DNA of 64,000 bases from the NCBI RefSeq assembly GCF_014642635.1, contig NZ_BMIQ01000011.1, forward strand, positions 1 to 64,000, written 5' to 3'. Positions within the stretch are counted from its first letter, which is position 1, and the number at the start of each line of letters is the position of its first letter. A model generated the notes under the pieces. It had not been told where the DNA came from and searched no databases. It saw only the letters and a list, made by a program, of their open reading frames with translations. The stretch is from Aureimonas endophytica. GTDB taxonomy: Bacteria > Pseudomonadota > Alphaproteobacteria > Rhizobiales > Rhizobiaceae. Position numbers and translations under genes: made by a program. This document shows, piece by piece, positions 17,124 through 26,589 of this stretch.

Positions 17124-18923
17124 TCAATAGCCCTTGGCCGTTCCCGCGCTGGCGCGGCTGTCGATCGCGCCGTAATAGCGCCGGCCGGTACCGGCCTCGA
17201 CCTCCTTCAGGTCCTTGCCGCCGACCAGGATGCCGGCCGCCTCGCCCCAGATCGTCCAGCCGGGATCAGTGCCGACCGTGTAGCCCATGCCGGCGAGTAG
17301 CTTCAGCGTGTCGGGCGACAGGGCGTTCGGCTCGATCGTCACCTTGTCCGGCAGCCATTGGTGATGGACGCGCGGCGCGTCGATCGCCTCCTGGATGTCC
17401 ATGCCGTGATCGACGACGTTCAGGATGGCTTCGAGCGTGATGGTGATGATGCGCGAGCCGCCGGGGCTGCCGATCACCATGAAGGGCTTGCCGTCCTTCG
17501 AGACGATGGTCGGGCTCATCGAGGAGAGCGGCGATTTTCGCGGCGCGATGGCATTGGCCTCGCCCTGGACGAGGCCGTAGAGATTGGGCACGCCGGGCTT
17601 CACCGTGAAGTCGTCCATCTCGTTGTTGAGAAGGATGCCGGTGCCCGCCGCCACCTTGCCCGTGCCGAAGGAGCCGTTCAGCGTATAGGTGACGGCGACG
17701 GCGTTGCCGTCCTTGTCGATGATCGAATAATGCGTCGTCTCCTTCGCCTCGGCGAAGCCGCTCGGCTTCAGCTTGTCGCTGACCCCGGCGCGATAGGGAT
17801 CGATGCGGGCGCGGATCTCGGCCGCATAGGCCTTGCTCGTCAGCTTCCCGACCGGGTTCTCCACGAAGTCCGGATCGCCGAGCGCCGTGTTGCGGTCGAC
17901 GAAGGCGTGGCGCATCGCCTCCACCATCAGCCGCGTCGTCTCGGCCGAGCCATAGCCGAGATAGGCGATCGGATAGGCTTCGAGGACGTTCAGGATCTCG
18001 CAGATCACCAGCCCGCCCGAGGAGGGCGGCGGCGAGGAGGCGATCTCGTAGCCGCGATAGGTGCAGGTGACGGGCTTCAGCTCGCGCACCTTGTACTGTT
18101 CGAAATCGGCCCTGGCGAGAATGCCGCCGCCGCTCTGGCTGGACTTGACGATGAGATCGGCGATCTCGCCCTTGTAGAAGGCGTCGGGTCCGCGCTCCGA
18201 AATCGCGGTGAGGGATCTGGCGAGATCGCTCTGGACGAGGGTCGCGCCGAGCGCCAGCGGCTGGCCGTCCTTCAGGAAGATCTTCGCCGCCGCCTCGTCC
18301 TTCGCCAGCATCTCGTTGCCCTCGGCGAAGGCGCGGATGTCGCCGGCCTCCAGGGCGAAGCCCTCCGAGGCGAGCCGGATCGCCGGCGCCAGGAGCTCGG
18401 CGCGCGGCTTCGTGCCGTATTTCTCGCGCGCCGTCTCGAAGCCGGCGACCGAGCCCGGCACGCCGATGGCGAGATAGGTGTCGGTGCTGGCGCCCCGGAT
18501 CGGCTCGCCGTCCTTGTCGAGATACATGGTTTTCGTGGCGGCCAGCGGCGCGCGCTCGCGGAAGTCGAGAAAGGTGGTCGTGCCGTCCTTCAGGCGGATC
18601 GTCATGAAGCCGCCGCCGCCGATATTGCCGGCGGTCGGATAGGCGACGGCGAGCGCGTAGCCGACCGCGACGGCGGCATCGACGGCATTGCCGCCGCTCT
18701 TCAGCACCTCGACGCCGATATCGGTCGCCAGATGCTGGGCCGTCACCACCATGCCGTTGTCGCCCTCCGCCGGCGCGGGCGAGGCGGCGAAGGCGGGCGC
18801 CGAGAGCGCCGTGGCGAAGGCGAAAACCAGCGCCGGGCGGGCGGCGCGCGCCCCGAAGGGCCCCCGCCGGGATCGGCCGGTTCCCGTCCCGGCGGAGGGC
18901 CGGGCTTCGATGCTCCGTTCCAT
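17124..18923 (-). CDS. ggt: Gamma-glutamyltransferase
   Basis: A 599-residue protein with an Arg-rich start and a signal peptide ending about residue 46 (SAPAFA). The full GGT sequence follows. The self-processing nucleophile is the first Thr of TTHYS, about Thr396, in a block close to E. coli GGT (DKDGNAVAVTYTLNGSFG, LLNNEMDDF). The substrate pocket SPLSSMSPT and GSPGGSRIIT are intact. The enzyme matures into two chains in the periplasm and cleaves or transfers the gamma-glutamyl group of glutathione. A Glu precedes the cleavage Thr, where E. coli has Gln. GGAGG before the ATG supports the start. The upstream malic enzyme gene ends only 45 bp away on the same strand. Confidence 0.95.
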   Translation of the reverse strand: MERSIEARPSAGTGTGRSRRGPFGARAARPALVFAFATALSAPAFAASPAPAEGDNGMVVTAQHLATDIGVEVLKSGGNAVDAAVAVGYALAVAYPTAGNIGGGGFMTIRLKDGTTTFLDFRERAPLAATKTMYLDKDGEPIRGASTDTYLAIGVPGSVAGFETAREKYGTKPRAELLAPAIRLASEGFALEAGDIRAFAEGNEMLAKDEAAAKIFLKDGQPLALGATLVQSDLARSLTAISERGPDAFYKGEIADLIVKSSQSGGGILARADFEQYKVRELKPVTCTYRGYEIASSPPPSSGGLVICEILNVLEAYPIAYLGYGSAETTRLMVEAMRHAFVDRNTALGDPDFVENPVGKLTSKAYAAEIRARIDPYRAGVSDKLKPSGFAEAKETTHYSIIDKDGNAVAVTYTLNGSFGTGKVAAGTGILLNNEMDDFTVKPGVPNLYGLVQGEANAIAPRKSPLSSMSPTIVSKDGKPFMVIGSPGGSRIITITLEAILNVVDHGMDIQEAIDAPRVHHQWLPDKVTIEPNALSPDTLKLLAGMGYTVGTDPGWTIWGEAAGILVGGKDLKEVEAGTGRRYYGAIDSRASAGTAKGY

Positions 18924-18967
18924 GGAGGCCTCCTCTTCGCGGACCCCGTGTCCGCCTTCCCCGTCGC

Positions 18968-21247
18968 TCAGCTGTAGCTCGACACCGGCGTTCCGGCGAG
19001 CGCGGCGATGTTGAGGAGGCCGCGCACCGTGACGCCGGCCGTGACGATATGGGCGCGATTGCCCATGCCCATCAGGATCGGCCCGACCTCCAGTCCCTCG
19101 GCGACCGAGCGCAGGATGTTGCGCGTCGCCCCGGCGGCGTCGGCATTGGTATAGACGAGGACATTGGCCGGCCCGTCGAAGCGGGCGTCGGGGAAGAGGC
19201 GCTCGCGCAGCACCGGGTCGAGCGCCGCGTCCGTGTGCATCTCGCCCTCGTAGGCGAAGCCGACGGCGCGCGCGTCGAGAATCGCCAGCGCCTCGCGGGC
19301 GAGGCGGCCCGAGCGCGTGTCGGCATTGCCGAATTGCGAGGAGGAGCAGAGCGCGATCTTCGGCTCCAGGCCGAAGCGGCGCACGTGCCGGGCCGCCGCG
19401 ATCATCGTCTCGGCGATCTGCTCGGCATCGGGCTCGGCATGGACATGCGTGTCGCAGATGAAGAGCGGGCCGCGATCGAGCAGCATCAGCGACAGGGCGC
19501 CCACCGGCCGCTGCACGTCGGTGGAGAGCACCTGCCGGATGTCCTTCAGATGCGAGAAATATTCGCCGATCGTGCCGCAGATCATCGAATCCGCCTCGCC
19601 GCGCTGCACCATCACCGCCGCGATGACGCAATTGTTGGTGCGCAGCATGGTCTTGGCGAGTTCGGGCGTCACGCCGGCGCGGCGCATCACCCGGTGATAG
19701 CTCGTCCAGTAGTCGCGGAAGCGGTTGTCGCTCTCGGGATTGACCAGCTCGAACTGCCGGCCGGGCCGCAGGTCCAGCCCTTCGCGCTCGATGCGGGCCT
19801 CGACCACGTCGGGCCGGCCGACGAGGATCGGCGGCGTCATGCCCTCCTCCACCATGGCCTGCGCGGCGCGCAGCACGCGCGGCTCCTCGCCCTCGGCGAA
19901 GACGATGCGGCGGTTGCCGCGCCGCGCCGCCTCGAAGGCCGGGCGCATGATGAGGGCGGAGCGATAGACCTGCCCCTGCAGCCTCTCGCGATAGGCGTCG
20001 AGATCGAGATCGCGCGTCGCGACGCCCGAATCCATCGCCGCCTTGGCGACGGCCGGCGCGATGGTGGAGAGAAGGCGCGGATCGAAGGGCTTCGGGATGA
20101 GATAGTCCGGCCCGAAGGCGAGCCGCTCGCCCTGATAGGCGGCGCCGACCTCGGCCGAGATCGTGGCGCGCGCCAGAGCCGCCAGCGCCTCGACGCAGGC
20201 GATCTTCATCGCCTCGTTGATCTCGGTCGCCCCGACATCCAGCGCCCCCCGGAAGATGAAGGGATAGCAGAGCACGTTGTTGACCTGGTTCGGATAGTCC
20301 GAGCGGCCCGTGGCGACGAGAGCGCCCGGCGAGATCTCCTTCACCACTTCCGGCATGATCTCGGGGATCGGATTGGCGAGCGCGAAGACGATCGGCTGCG
20401 GCGCCATGCGCGCCACCATTTCGGGCGTCAAAAGGCCCGGCCCCGACACGCCGAGAAAGAGATCCGCCCCTTCCATCGCCTCCAGCGTGGTGCGCTTCTC
20501 GGTCGCGATCGCGAATTCGCGCTTTTCCGGCGTCAGGTCGTTGCGCCGGTCGTGCACGACGCCCTTGGAATCCAGCATCGTAATGTTCTCGGGGCGGACG
20601 CCCATCGCCAGAAGCATCTTCAGGCAGGCGATGCCGGCGGCCCCGGCGCCGAGCGCCACGACGCGGATCTCCTCGAAGCGCTTGCCGACGACATGCAGCG
20701 CGTTGGTGGCCGCCGCCGCCGCGACGATCGCCGTGCCGTGCTGGTCGTCGTGGAAGACCGGGATCTTCATCCGCTCGCGGCACAGACGCTCGACCAGGAA
20801 GCAGTCCGGCGCCTTGATGTCCTCCAGATTCACCGCGCCGAAGGTCGGCTCCAGCCGGCAGACGAGATCGGCGAGCTTTTCGGGATCGGGCTCGTTCACC
20901 TCGATGTCGAAACAGTCGATGCCGGCGAATTTCTTGAAGAGGACGGCCTTGCCCTCCATCACCGGCTTCGAGGCCTCCGCCCCGATATTGCCGAGGCCGA
21001 GCACGGCCGTGCCGTTGGAGATCACCGCGACGAGATTGCCCTTGGCGGTGTAGCGGCGGGCGTCGGCCGGATTCTTCTCGATCTCGAGGCAGGCTTCGGC
21101 GACGCCCGGCGAATAGGCGAGCGACAGGTCGCGGCCGGTCGCCATGGGCTTGGTCGGCCGGATCTCCAACTTACCCGGGCGCGGCCGCTCGTGATAGTCC
21201 AGCGCCGCCTGCCGGTCCGCCGTCCGCTTCGCCTCGTCACGCGACAT
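18968..21247 (-). CDS. maeB: NADP-dependent malic enzyme with C-terminal phosphotransacetylase-like domain
   Basis: A 759-residue MaeB-type enzyme. The N-terminal malic domain (about 1-165) has LAYSPGVAEAC and ISNGTAVLGLGNIG. The NAD(P)-binding domain (to about 430) has DDQHGTAIV, GAGAAGIA and ALANPIPEI. The C-terminal half is related to phosphate acetyltransferase (PTA). The enzyme decarboxylates malate to pyruvate with NADPH formation; the PTA-like half is known mainly to affect oligomerisation and acetyl-CoA response. The start at 21247 (MSRDEAKRT) is chosen because GGGAGGA lies 7 bases upstream; an earlier ATG at 21262 would overlap that ribosome site. It may share a transcript with ggt downstream. 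Confidence 0.95.
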   Translation of the reverse strand: MSRDEAKRTADRQAALDYHERPRPGKLEIRPTKPMATGRDLSLAYSPGVAEACLEIEKNPADARRYTAKGNLVAVISNGTAVLGLGNIGAEASKPVMEGKAVLFKKFAGIDCFDIEVNEPDPEKLADLVCRLEPTFGAVNLEDIKAPDCFLVERLCRERMKIPVFHDDQHGTAIVAAAAATNALHVVGKRFEEIRVVALGAGAAGIACLKMLLAMGVRPENITMLDSKGVVHDRRNDLTPEKREFAIATEKRTTLEAMEGADLFLGVSGPGLLTPEMVARMAPQPIVFALANPIPEIMPEVVKEISPGALVATGRSDYPNQVNNVLCYPFIFRGALDVGATEINEAMKIACVEALAALARATISAEVGAAYQGERLAFGPDYLIPKPFDPRLLSTIAPAVAKAAMDSGVATRDLDLDAYRERLQGQVYRSALIMRPAFEAARRGNRRIVFAEGEEPRVLRAAQAMVEEGMTPPILVGRPDVVEARIEREGLDLRPGRQFELVNPESDNRFRDYWTSYHRVMRRAGVTPELAKTMLRTNNCVIAAVMVQRGEADSMICGTIGEYFSHLKDIRQVLSTDVQRPVGALSLMLLDRGPLFICDTHVHAEPDAEQIAETMIAAARHVRRFGLEPKIALCSSSQFGNADTRSGRLAREALAILDARAVGFAYEGEMHTDAALDPVLRERLFPDARFDGPANVLVYTNADAAGATRNILRSVAEGLEVGPILMGMGNRAHIVTAGVTVRGLLNIAALAGTPVSSYS

Positions 21248-21445
21248 GCCTGCTCCTCCCATCTCCCTGGAAGGGTTCTAGCGCCAATCGGGGCCGCTCG
21301 TCATCGCCTCTGTGGCGCGCGGCTGTCCATAAGTTCGCGGGCGCTCGAGGCATCGCGCCGCCGTTCCGACGCGCCGCGCGACGCCCGCCGGTCGCCGAGC
21401 GCGGAGCCTCCCGCCGCCGCATCCGCCGAATGGTCACGGATCGTC

Positions 21446-21515
21446 AAAACCTTGCGCGTTTTACCGTGCAAACCGTCACGATCGTGATTGACAGCCCCAG
21501 GACATGAGCTAGGCT
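21446..21515 (+). promoter_or_regulatory. Putative promoter and operator of the amino-sugar operon
   Basis: TTGACA at 21488-21493, a 16-bp spacer and TAGGCT at 21510-21515 form a plausible sigma-70 promoter 57 bp before the DeoR start. A perfect 12-bp palindrome TCACGATCGTGA (21476-21487) abuts the -35, and a weaker dyad AAAAC-N7-GTTTT lies at 21446-21462. The palindrome is well placed for autorepression by the DeoR-type regulator. It is inferred from sequence only. Confidence 0.5.
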
Positions 21516-21571
21516 CGCTCAAATCCCGCCAGCGGCCTCCGCCGGCTTGTCGACCATGGGTCCGGTCTCGC

Positions 21572-22381
21572 ATGAAGGACGATCGCCTCGGCGGCATCCG
21601 CCAGTTCCTGTACCGCAACGGCTTCTCGTCGGTGCAGGACATCGCGGTCGCGCTCGGCGCCTCGCCGGCGACCATCCGGCGCGATCTCCAGCGGCTCGAG
21701 GCCGACGGCATCGTCGCCCGCAATCACGGCGGCGCGGCCATCGCCGCCGCGCCAGGCGTCGAGGAGGCCTTCGAGCAGCGCGAGCGGGAGAATCTCGCCG
21801 AGAAGCGCGCCATCGCCGAAGCCGCCTTCGAGAGGATCCGGCCGGGCAGCGCCCTGTTCCTCGATGCCGGCACGACGGTGCTCCAGCTCGCCCGGCGCAT
21901 CCGCCTGGAGCCGATGCCGCTCGCGATCTTCACCAACGGCCTCGCCATCGCCGAGGCGCTGATGGGCGCGCGCGACCTGAAGGTCACGCTGATCGGCGGG
22001 CGCGTGCGCCCGGAAAACGCCTCGACCGTCGGCCCGGCGGCGATGGAGGCCGTCGCCCGCCTCGGTCTCGACCAGCTCTTCCTCGGCACCGGCGCGGTGG
22101 CCGAGGACGGCTGCCTGTATGGGCTCGACGAGGACGAGGCGCATCTCAACGCCTTGATGATCGCCCGCGCGAGCGAGACCGTGCTCCTCGCCGACGCCTC
22201 GAAATTCGGCCGCCGCCTCGTCCATCGCGTGGCGCCGCTCGGCCCCGCGATCCGTGTCGTCACCGACGAGGGCCTTCCCGCCCCCTGGCGGCACCGCCTC
22301 GCCGAACTCGCCTGCCCGGTGGCGATCGCCGCCGGTTCCGCCCCGTCCCCCATCCGTTCCGAAGAAAGGCAGTCCGCATGA
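21572..22381 (+). CDS. DeoR-family transcriptional regulator
   Basis: A 269-residue regulator with a DeoR HTH at about 18-50 (SSVQDIAVALGASPATIRRDL) and the sugar-phosphate-binding isomerase-like domain that follows (FLDAGTTVLQLA, FTNGLAIAEAL, LIGGRVRPENASTVGP). DeoR regulators usually repress a sugar operon and release DNA on binding a phosphorylated sugar. It is the first gene of the amino-sugar operon, and its stop overlaps the binding-protein start (ATGA). The start at 21572 (MKDDRLGG) gives the normal family N-terminus; an in-frame upstream extension would cover the promoter. Confidence 0.9.
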   Translation: MKDDRLGGIRQFLYRNGFSSVQDIAVALGASPATIRRDLQRLEADGIVARNHGGAAIAAAPGVEEAFEQRERENLAEKRAIAEAAFERIRPGSALFLDAGTTVLQLARRIRLEPMPLAIFTNGLAIAEALMGARDLKVTLIGGRVRPENASTVGPAAMEAVARLGLDQLFLGTGAVAEDGCLYGLDEDEAHLNALMIARASETVLLADASKFGRRLVHRVAPLGPAIRVVTDEGLPAPWRHRLAELACPVAIAAGSAPSPIRSEERQSA

Positions 22382-23643
22382 AACGCAGGTCCCTCCTCGC
22401 AGCCCTGTCGGCGCTGCCGCTCTTCCTCGCCGCCCCGGCTCTCGCCGAGGACGCCGCCAAGCCGCTGGCCGGGCAGGCGGTTTCCGTGCTGCTGCCGCCC
22501 TGGGGCACGTTGCCGAAGGCGATGACCGACCGCTTCACCGCCGAGACCGGCATCGCGCTCGACATGCAGAGCCTCGGCTGGGACGACATCCGCACCAAGA
22601 TCGTCACCTCGATGGTGGCGGGCACCGCCCCGGCCGACGCGACCGAGGTGGACTGGTCCTGGGTCGGCCAGTTCGGCTCGGCCGGCTGGTACGATCTCCT
22701 CGACGGCAAGGTCGATCCGGCGCTTCTCGCCGATCTGCCCACCGCGCGGATCTTCCAGTTCGACGGCAAGCTCCTCGCCGTGCCCTACAACAACGATTTC
22801 CGCATCCTGATCCTCAACAAGGACCATCTGAAGCGCGCCGGCATCGCCGAGGCGCCGAAGACGCCGCAGGCGCTTCTGGACGCGGCGAAGACGATCAAGG
22901 CGGCCGGCGTCGCCGACTATCCGATCGGCCTGCCGCTCTCGGCGACCGAGGGCAGCGCGACGGCCTGGTATCTCCTGACCAAGGCCTTCGGCGGCGATCT
23001 CTTCGACGCCGATTTCAAGCCGCTCTTCACCAGCCCGGATTCGGCCGGCTACAAGGCCATGCAGTTCGAGATCGACGCGCTGAAGGCCGGGCTGATCGAC
23101 CCGGCCGCGACCGGCCTCAAGGATGTCGAGATCCAGGAACTGTTCAAGAGCGGGCGCATCAGCTTCGACGTCGCCGGCTGGGCGGGCAATCTCGCCGTCT
23201 ATTCCGACAAGTCGAAGTCGCAGGTCGCCGATCAGGTCGGCGCGGCGCTGATGCCGAATGTCGGGGACAAGTCCCGCACCTTCGGCCTGCCGGGCGCGGT
23301 CGGCATTCCCGTCTCCGCCAAGGCGCCGGATGCCGGCCTCGCCTTCGTCGCCTGGCTGCTGAAGCCGGAGAACCAGGCGGAGGGCTATGCGAGCCTCGGC
23401 AACCTGCCGACGCGCACCAGCGTCCTCGAAAAGCTCAACGCGGACGGCAAGCTCGCCAGCGGCGACGTTCTCCTCCAGCAGGCCGCGCTCGTCGAGCCGC
23501 TCTTCGCGCAAGGCACGCCCGGCTGGTATCCGGAATTTTCCGGCGCCGCCGCCAACGCGCTCAACCAGGCCGCCAAGGGCCAGATCGACGTGGCGGAGGC
23601 GGTGAAGCAGATCGCCGCCGCCGCCGAAGCCGCCCAGCAGTAA
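22378..23643 (+). CDS. ABC transporter sugar-binding protein (family 1, amino-sugar type)
   Basis: A 421-residue extracellular solute-binding protein with a 23-residue signal peptide (PALA then ED). It has a maltose-binding-protein fold: VSVLLPPWGTLPKAM at the mature N-terminus, FQFDGKLLAVPYNNDFRILI and FGLPGAVGIPVSAKAPDAG. It begins the importer portion of a seven-gene operon. The kinase and isomerase at the operon end suggest an N-acetyl-amino sugar as ligand, but binding residues do not prove this. The start is fixed by the ATGA overlap with the DeoR gene. Confidence 0.88.
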   Translation: MKRRSLLAALSALPLFLAAPALAEDAAKPLAGQAVSVLLPPWGTLPKAMTDRFTAETGIALDMQSLGWDDIRTKIVTSMVAGTAPADATEVDWSWVGQFGSAGWYDLLDGKVDPALLADLPTARIFQFDGKLLAVPYNNDFRILILNKDHLKRAGIAEAPKTPQALLDAAKTIKAAGVADYPIGLPLSATEGSATAWYLLTKAFGGDLFDADFKPLFTSPDSAGYKAMQFEIDALKAGLIDPAATGLKDVEIQELFKSGRISFDVAGWAGNLAVYSDKSKSQVADQVGAALMPNVGDKSRTFGLPGAVGIPVSAKAPDAGLAFVAWLLKPENQAEGYASLGNLPTRTSVLEKLNADGKLASGDVLLQQAALVEPLFAQGTPGWYPEFSGAAANALNQAAKGQIDVAEAVKQIAAAAEAAQQ

Positions 23644-23653
23644 GAGAAGCCCG

Positions 23654-24571
23654 ATGACGGCGATCGCGACGGAACATGCGGGGCATCCGAAGCCTCGGGG
23701 ACGGCGGAACGAGGCCTGGCTCGGCCTCGCCTTCGTCCTGCCCATCGTCGCGATCATGGGCGGGCTGGTCTTCCTGCCCGTCGTCTCGACGCTGATCGAC
23801 AGCCTGTACCGCATCGATCCGATGCGGGCGGGCACGCCGTTCGTCGGGCTTCGGAACTACACCTCGTCCTTCTCGGACGCGAATGTGCAGCAGGCCTGGC
23901 TGAACACGCTGGTCTACGTGATCGTCGCGGTCGCCGTGCAGGCGGTCGGCGGTCTCGGCGCGGCGCTGCTCCTCAACCGCATCAAGCGCGGGCGGCGCTG
24001 GCTGCTCGCCGCGCTCGTCCTGCCCTGGTGCCTGCCGCCGGTGGTGAACGCGCTCGTCTGGCTCTGGATCTACAATCCGAGCTATGGCCTCCTCAACGGC
24101 GCCTTCCAGGCGCTCGGGCTGATCGACGGGCCGCGGGTCTGGTTCAACGACCGCACCACGGCGCTCGTCCTCATCGCCCTCGTCCATATCTGGCGCATGC
24201 TGCCACTGACGGCGATCATCCTCCTCGCCGCGCTCCAGAGCATTCCGAAGGAACTCTACGAGGCCGCGAAGCTCGACGGCGCCGGCCCGGTCAAATGCTT
24301 CCGCCTCGTGACGCTGCCGCTGATCTCCGGCGGCCTCGCCATCGCCCTGTCGCAGTCGACCGTCTTCGCCTTCAATCTCTTCGACGAGGCCTGGATCCTC
24401 GCCGGCACCAGCCTCGACACGCGCACCGTCATCATCCAGGTCTACATGTCGGCCTTCCAGAACCTCAAATTCTCCTACGGCATGGCGCTGTCGGTGCTGG
24501 CGATGATCGCCTCGCTCCTCGTCTCGCTCGTCTATGTGCTGCGCGTCTATCGCGAGACCCGCTACGAATGA
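23654..24571 (+). CDS. ABC transporter permease (MalF-like)
   Basis: A 305-residue permease with six main hydrophobic segments and the EAA loop ALQSIPKELYEAAKLDGAG near residue 195-215, which docks to the ATPase. It lies 10 bp after the binding-protein gene and overlaps the second permease by 4 bp. It pairs with the next gene in the inner membrane as the translocation pore. Confidence 0.93.
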   Translation: MTAIATEHAGHPKPRGRRNEAWLGLAFVLPIVAIMGGLVFLPVVSTLIDSLYRIDPMRAGTPFVGLRNYTSSFSDANVQQAWLNTLVYVIVAVAVQAVGGLGAALLLNRIKRGRRWLLAALVLPWCLPPVVNALVWLWIYNPSYGLLNGAFQALGLIDGPRVWFNDRTTALVLIALVHIWRMLPLTAIILLAALQSIPKELYEAAKLDGAGPVKCFRLVTLPLISGGLAIALSQSTVFAFNLFDEAWILAGTSLDTRTVIIQVYMSAFQNLKFSYGMALSVLAMIASLLVSLVYVLRVYRETRYE

Positions 24572-25449
24572 GCGCCTCCCCCGCCCTTCGCCGCGCCGCC
24601 GGGCGCCTCGGCACGGCGCTCGCCGTCGCCCTTCTCCTCTTCTGGTCGCTCGGGCCGATCTACTGGGCGCTCGTCACCAGCCTGACGCCGCCGGCCGATC
24701 TCCTGTCGCGGCAGCTGACGCTCTGGCCCGACCATCCGACGCTCGAACATTTCGGCAAGCTCCTCGGCGCCACCAGCACCTCGCAGGGCAACACGATCCA
24801 GTCGGTCTGGCCGCAATTCTCCGCCGCCTTCGTCAACTCGCTCGTCACCTCCCTCGCCGCGACCGTGGTGACGGTCGCGCTCGCCGCCTTCGGCGGCTAC
24901 GCCTTCGTGCGGCTCAGATTTCCCGGGCGCGGCCTCCTCTTCGTCCTCACCGTCGCGACGCTCGCCATCCCCGCCTATACGGTGATGATCCCGCTCTATC
25001 GCCTGATGATCGCGATGGGCCTCATCGACACCTATCTCGGCGTGACGCTGATCTACGTCTCGGCCTTCCTGCCGCTGGCGCTGTGGCTGATGCGCAGCGT
25101 CTACCAGTCGCTGCCGATCTCGCTGGAGGAGGCGGCCTGGCTCGACGGGGCGGGCCGCACCTATACGCTGGTGAAGATCGTCATGCCGCTGGCCGCGCCC
25201 GGTCTCATCGCGGCGGCGATCCTGACCTTCCTCAGCGCCTGGGGCCAGTTCATGGTGCCGCTCGTCTTCTCGCCGACGCTCGCCACCAAGCCGCTGACCG
25301 TGCTCATCCCGGAATTCGTGACGCGCAACTACGTCGATTACGGCCTGATGAACGCCGCCGGCGTGCTGGCCATCCTGCCGCCGGTCCTCGTCGTGCTCCT
25401 CCTCAACCGCTTCCTCGTCAGCGGGCTGATGGCGGGCGCCGGCAAGTAG
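24568..25449 (+). CDS. ABC transporter permease (MalG-like)
   Basis: A 293-residue permease with about six membrane segments and an EAA loop of the usual type (SLPISLEEAAWLDGAG). Its ATG overlaps the stop of the MalF-like gene. It has a long periplasmic loop after the first helix (residues about 45-85), as in many MalG proteins. It completes the channel of the amino-sugar importer. Confidence 0.93.
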   Translation: MSASPALRRAAGRLGTALAVALLLFWSLGPIYWALVTSLTPPADLLSRQLTLWPDHPTLEHFGKLLGATSTSQGNTIQSVWPQFSAAFVNSLVTSLAATVVTVALAAFGGYAFVRLRFPGRGLLFVLTVATLAIPAYTVMIPLYRLMIAMGLIDTYLGVTLIYVSAFLPLALWLMRSVYQSLPISLEEAAWLDGAGRTYTLVKIVMPLAAPGLIAAAILTFLSAWGQFMVPLVFSPTLATKPLTVLIPEFVTRNYVDYGLMNAAGVLAILPPVLVVLLLNRFLVSGLMAGAGK

Positions 25450-25484
25450 CGCCCCATCCGCCGCCTTTCCAACGGATTTCCCGC

Positions 25485-26561
25485 ATGGCCGCCATCGACA
25501 TCGCCGAGCTGCGCAAGAGCTACGGCCGCGACGAAGTGATCCACGGCGTCGACCTCAAGGTCGCCGACGGCGAATTCGTGTCGCTGATCGGCGCGTCGGG
25601 CTGCGGCAAGTCCACGCTGCTGCGCATGATCGCCGGGCTGGAGGACGTCACCTCCGGCACGATCCGGCTCGGCGGCCGCGTCATCAACGACGTCGAGCCG
25701 AAGGACCGCGACGTCGCCATGGTCTTCCAGAACTACGCGCTCTACCCGCATCTGACGGTGGCCGAGAACATGGGCTTCTCGCTGAAGCTGCGGAACGTCG
25801 CCAAGCCGGAGATCCGCCGGGCGGTGGAGGAGACGGCCGAGGTCTTGGGCCTTGCCCCCTATCTCGACCGGCTGCCGCGCGCACTGTCCGGCGGCCAGCG
25901 CCAGCGCGTCGCCATGGGCCGCGCCATCGTGCGCCGGCCGCAGGCCTTCCTGTTCGACGAGCCGCTCTCCAATCTCGACGCCAAGCTGCGGGTCCAGATG
26001 CGCGTCGAGATCAAGGCGCTCCAGAAGCGGCTCGGCACGACCTCGATCTACGTGACGCATGACCAGCTCGAAGCGATGACCATGTCGGACCGCATCGTCA
26101 TCCTGAACGGCGGCCGGGTGGAACAGGCCGGCGCGCCGCTGGAACTCTACGACCGCCCGGCCAATCTCTTCGTCGCGACCTTCATCGGCACGCCCGTCAT
26201 GAACCTCGTCCACGGCACCGCCGTCGCGGAGGGGAATGGCCTCCGCCTGGAAACGAACTCTGGCCGCATTCCGCTGCCCGCCGGCCTCGCCGTCGCGGAA
26301 GGTCAGGCGCTCGTCTACGGCATCCGCGCCGAGCATCTCGACCTCACCGGCGAGGCGGGCCCGGACACCCTGCCCTTCGAGCTCGAACTCGTCGAGCCGA
26401 CGGGCTCGGAGACGCATCTCTACGGCCGCCTTTGCGGCACGGCCGGCACGGTGATCCAGCGCGACCGCGCGCCGCTCGCCCCCGGGCGCCTCACCGTGCG
26501 GCCGCAGGCCGACCACATCCATCTCTTCGACGCCCGGACGGGGCGCCGGCTCGGCGCCTGA
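25485..26561 (+). CDS. ABC transporter ATPase (UgpC/MsmK-like)
   Basis: A 358-residue ATPase with Walker A GASGCGKST, Q-loop VFQNYALYPH, signature LSGGQRQRVAMGRA, Walker B FLFDEPLSNLD and switch His in VTHDQ. The C-terminal TOBE/MalK-type regulatory domain is present (VYGIRAEHLDL). The start at 25485 follows a 35-bp gap; a longer in-frame upstream extension overlaps the permease gene and is rejected. It powers the importer of this operon, though proteins of this class can serve several systems. Confidence 0.93.
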   Translation: MAAIDIAELRKSYGRDEVIHGVDLKVADGEFVSLIGASGCGKSTLLRMIAGLEDVTSGTIRLGGRVINDVEPKDRDVAMVFQNYALYPHLTVAENMGFSLKLRNVAKPEIRRAVEETAEVLGLAPYLDRLPRALSGGQRQRVAMGRAIVRRPQAFLFDEPLSNLDAKLRVQMRVEIKALQKRLGTTSIYVTHDQLEAMTMSDRIVILNGGRVEQAGAPLELYDRPANLFVATFIGTPVMNLVHGTAVAEGNGLRLETNSGRIPLPAGLAVAEGQALVYGIRAEHLDLTGEAGPDTLPFELELVEPTGSETHLYGRLCGTAGTVIQRDRAPLAPGRLTVRPQADHIHLFDARTGRRLGA

Positions 26562-26589
26562 GCGGCGCGCGACAGACGCGAGGACAGAC

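Noticed and set aside
17124-20783. Single open frame joining gamma-glutamyltransferase to the region of the malic enzyme gene
   Set aside because: The upstream half is an out-of-frame reading of maeB. The signal peptide, ribosome site and family start place ggt at 18923, so there is no fusion.
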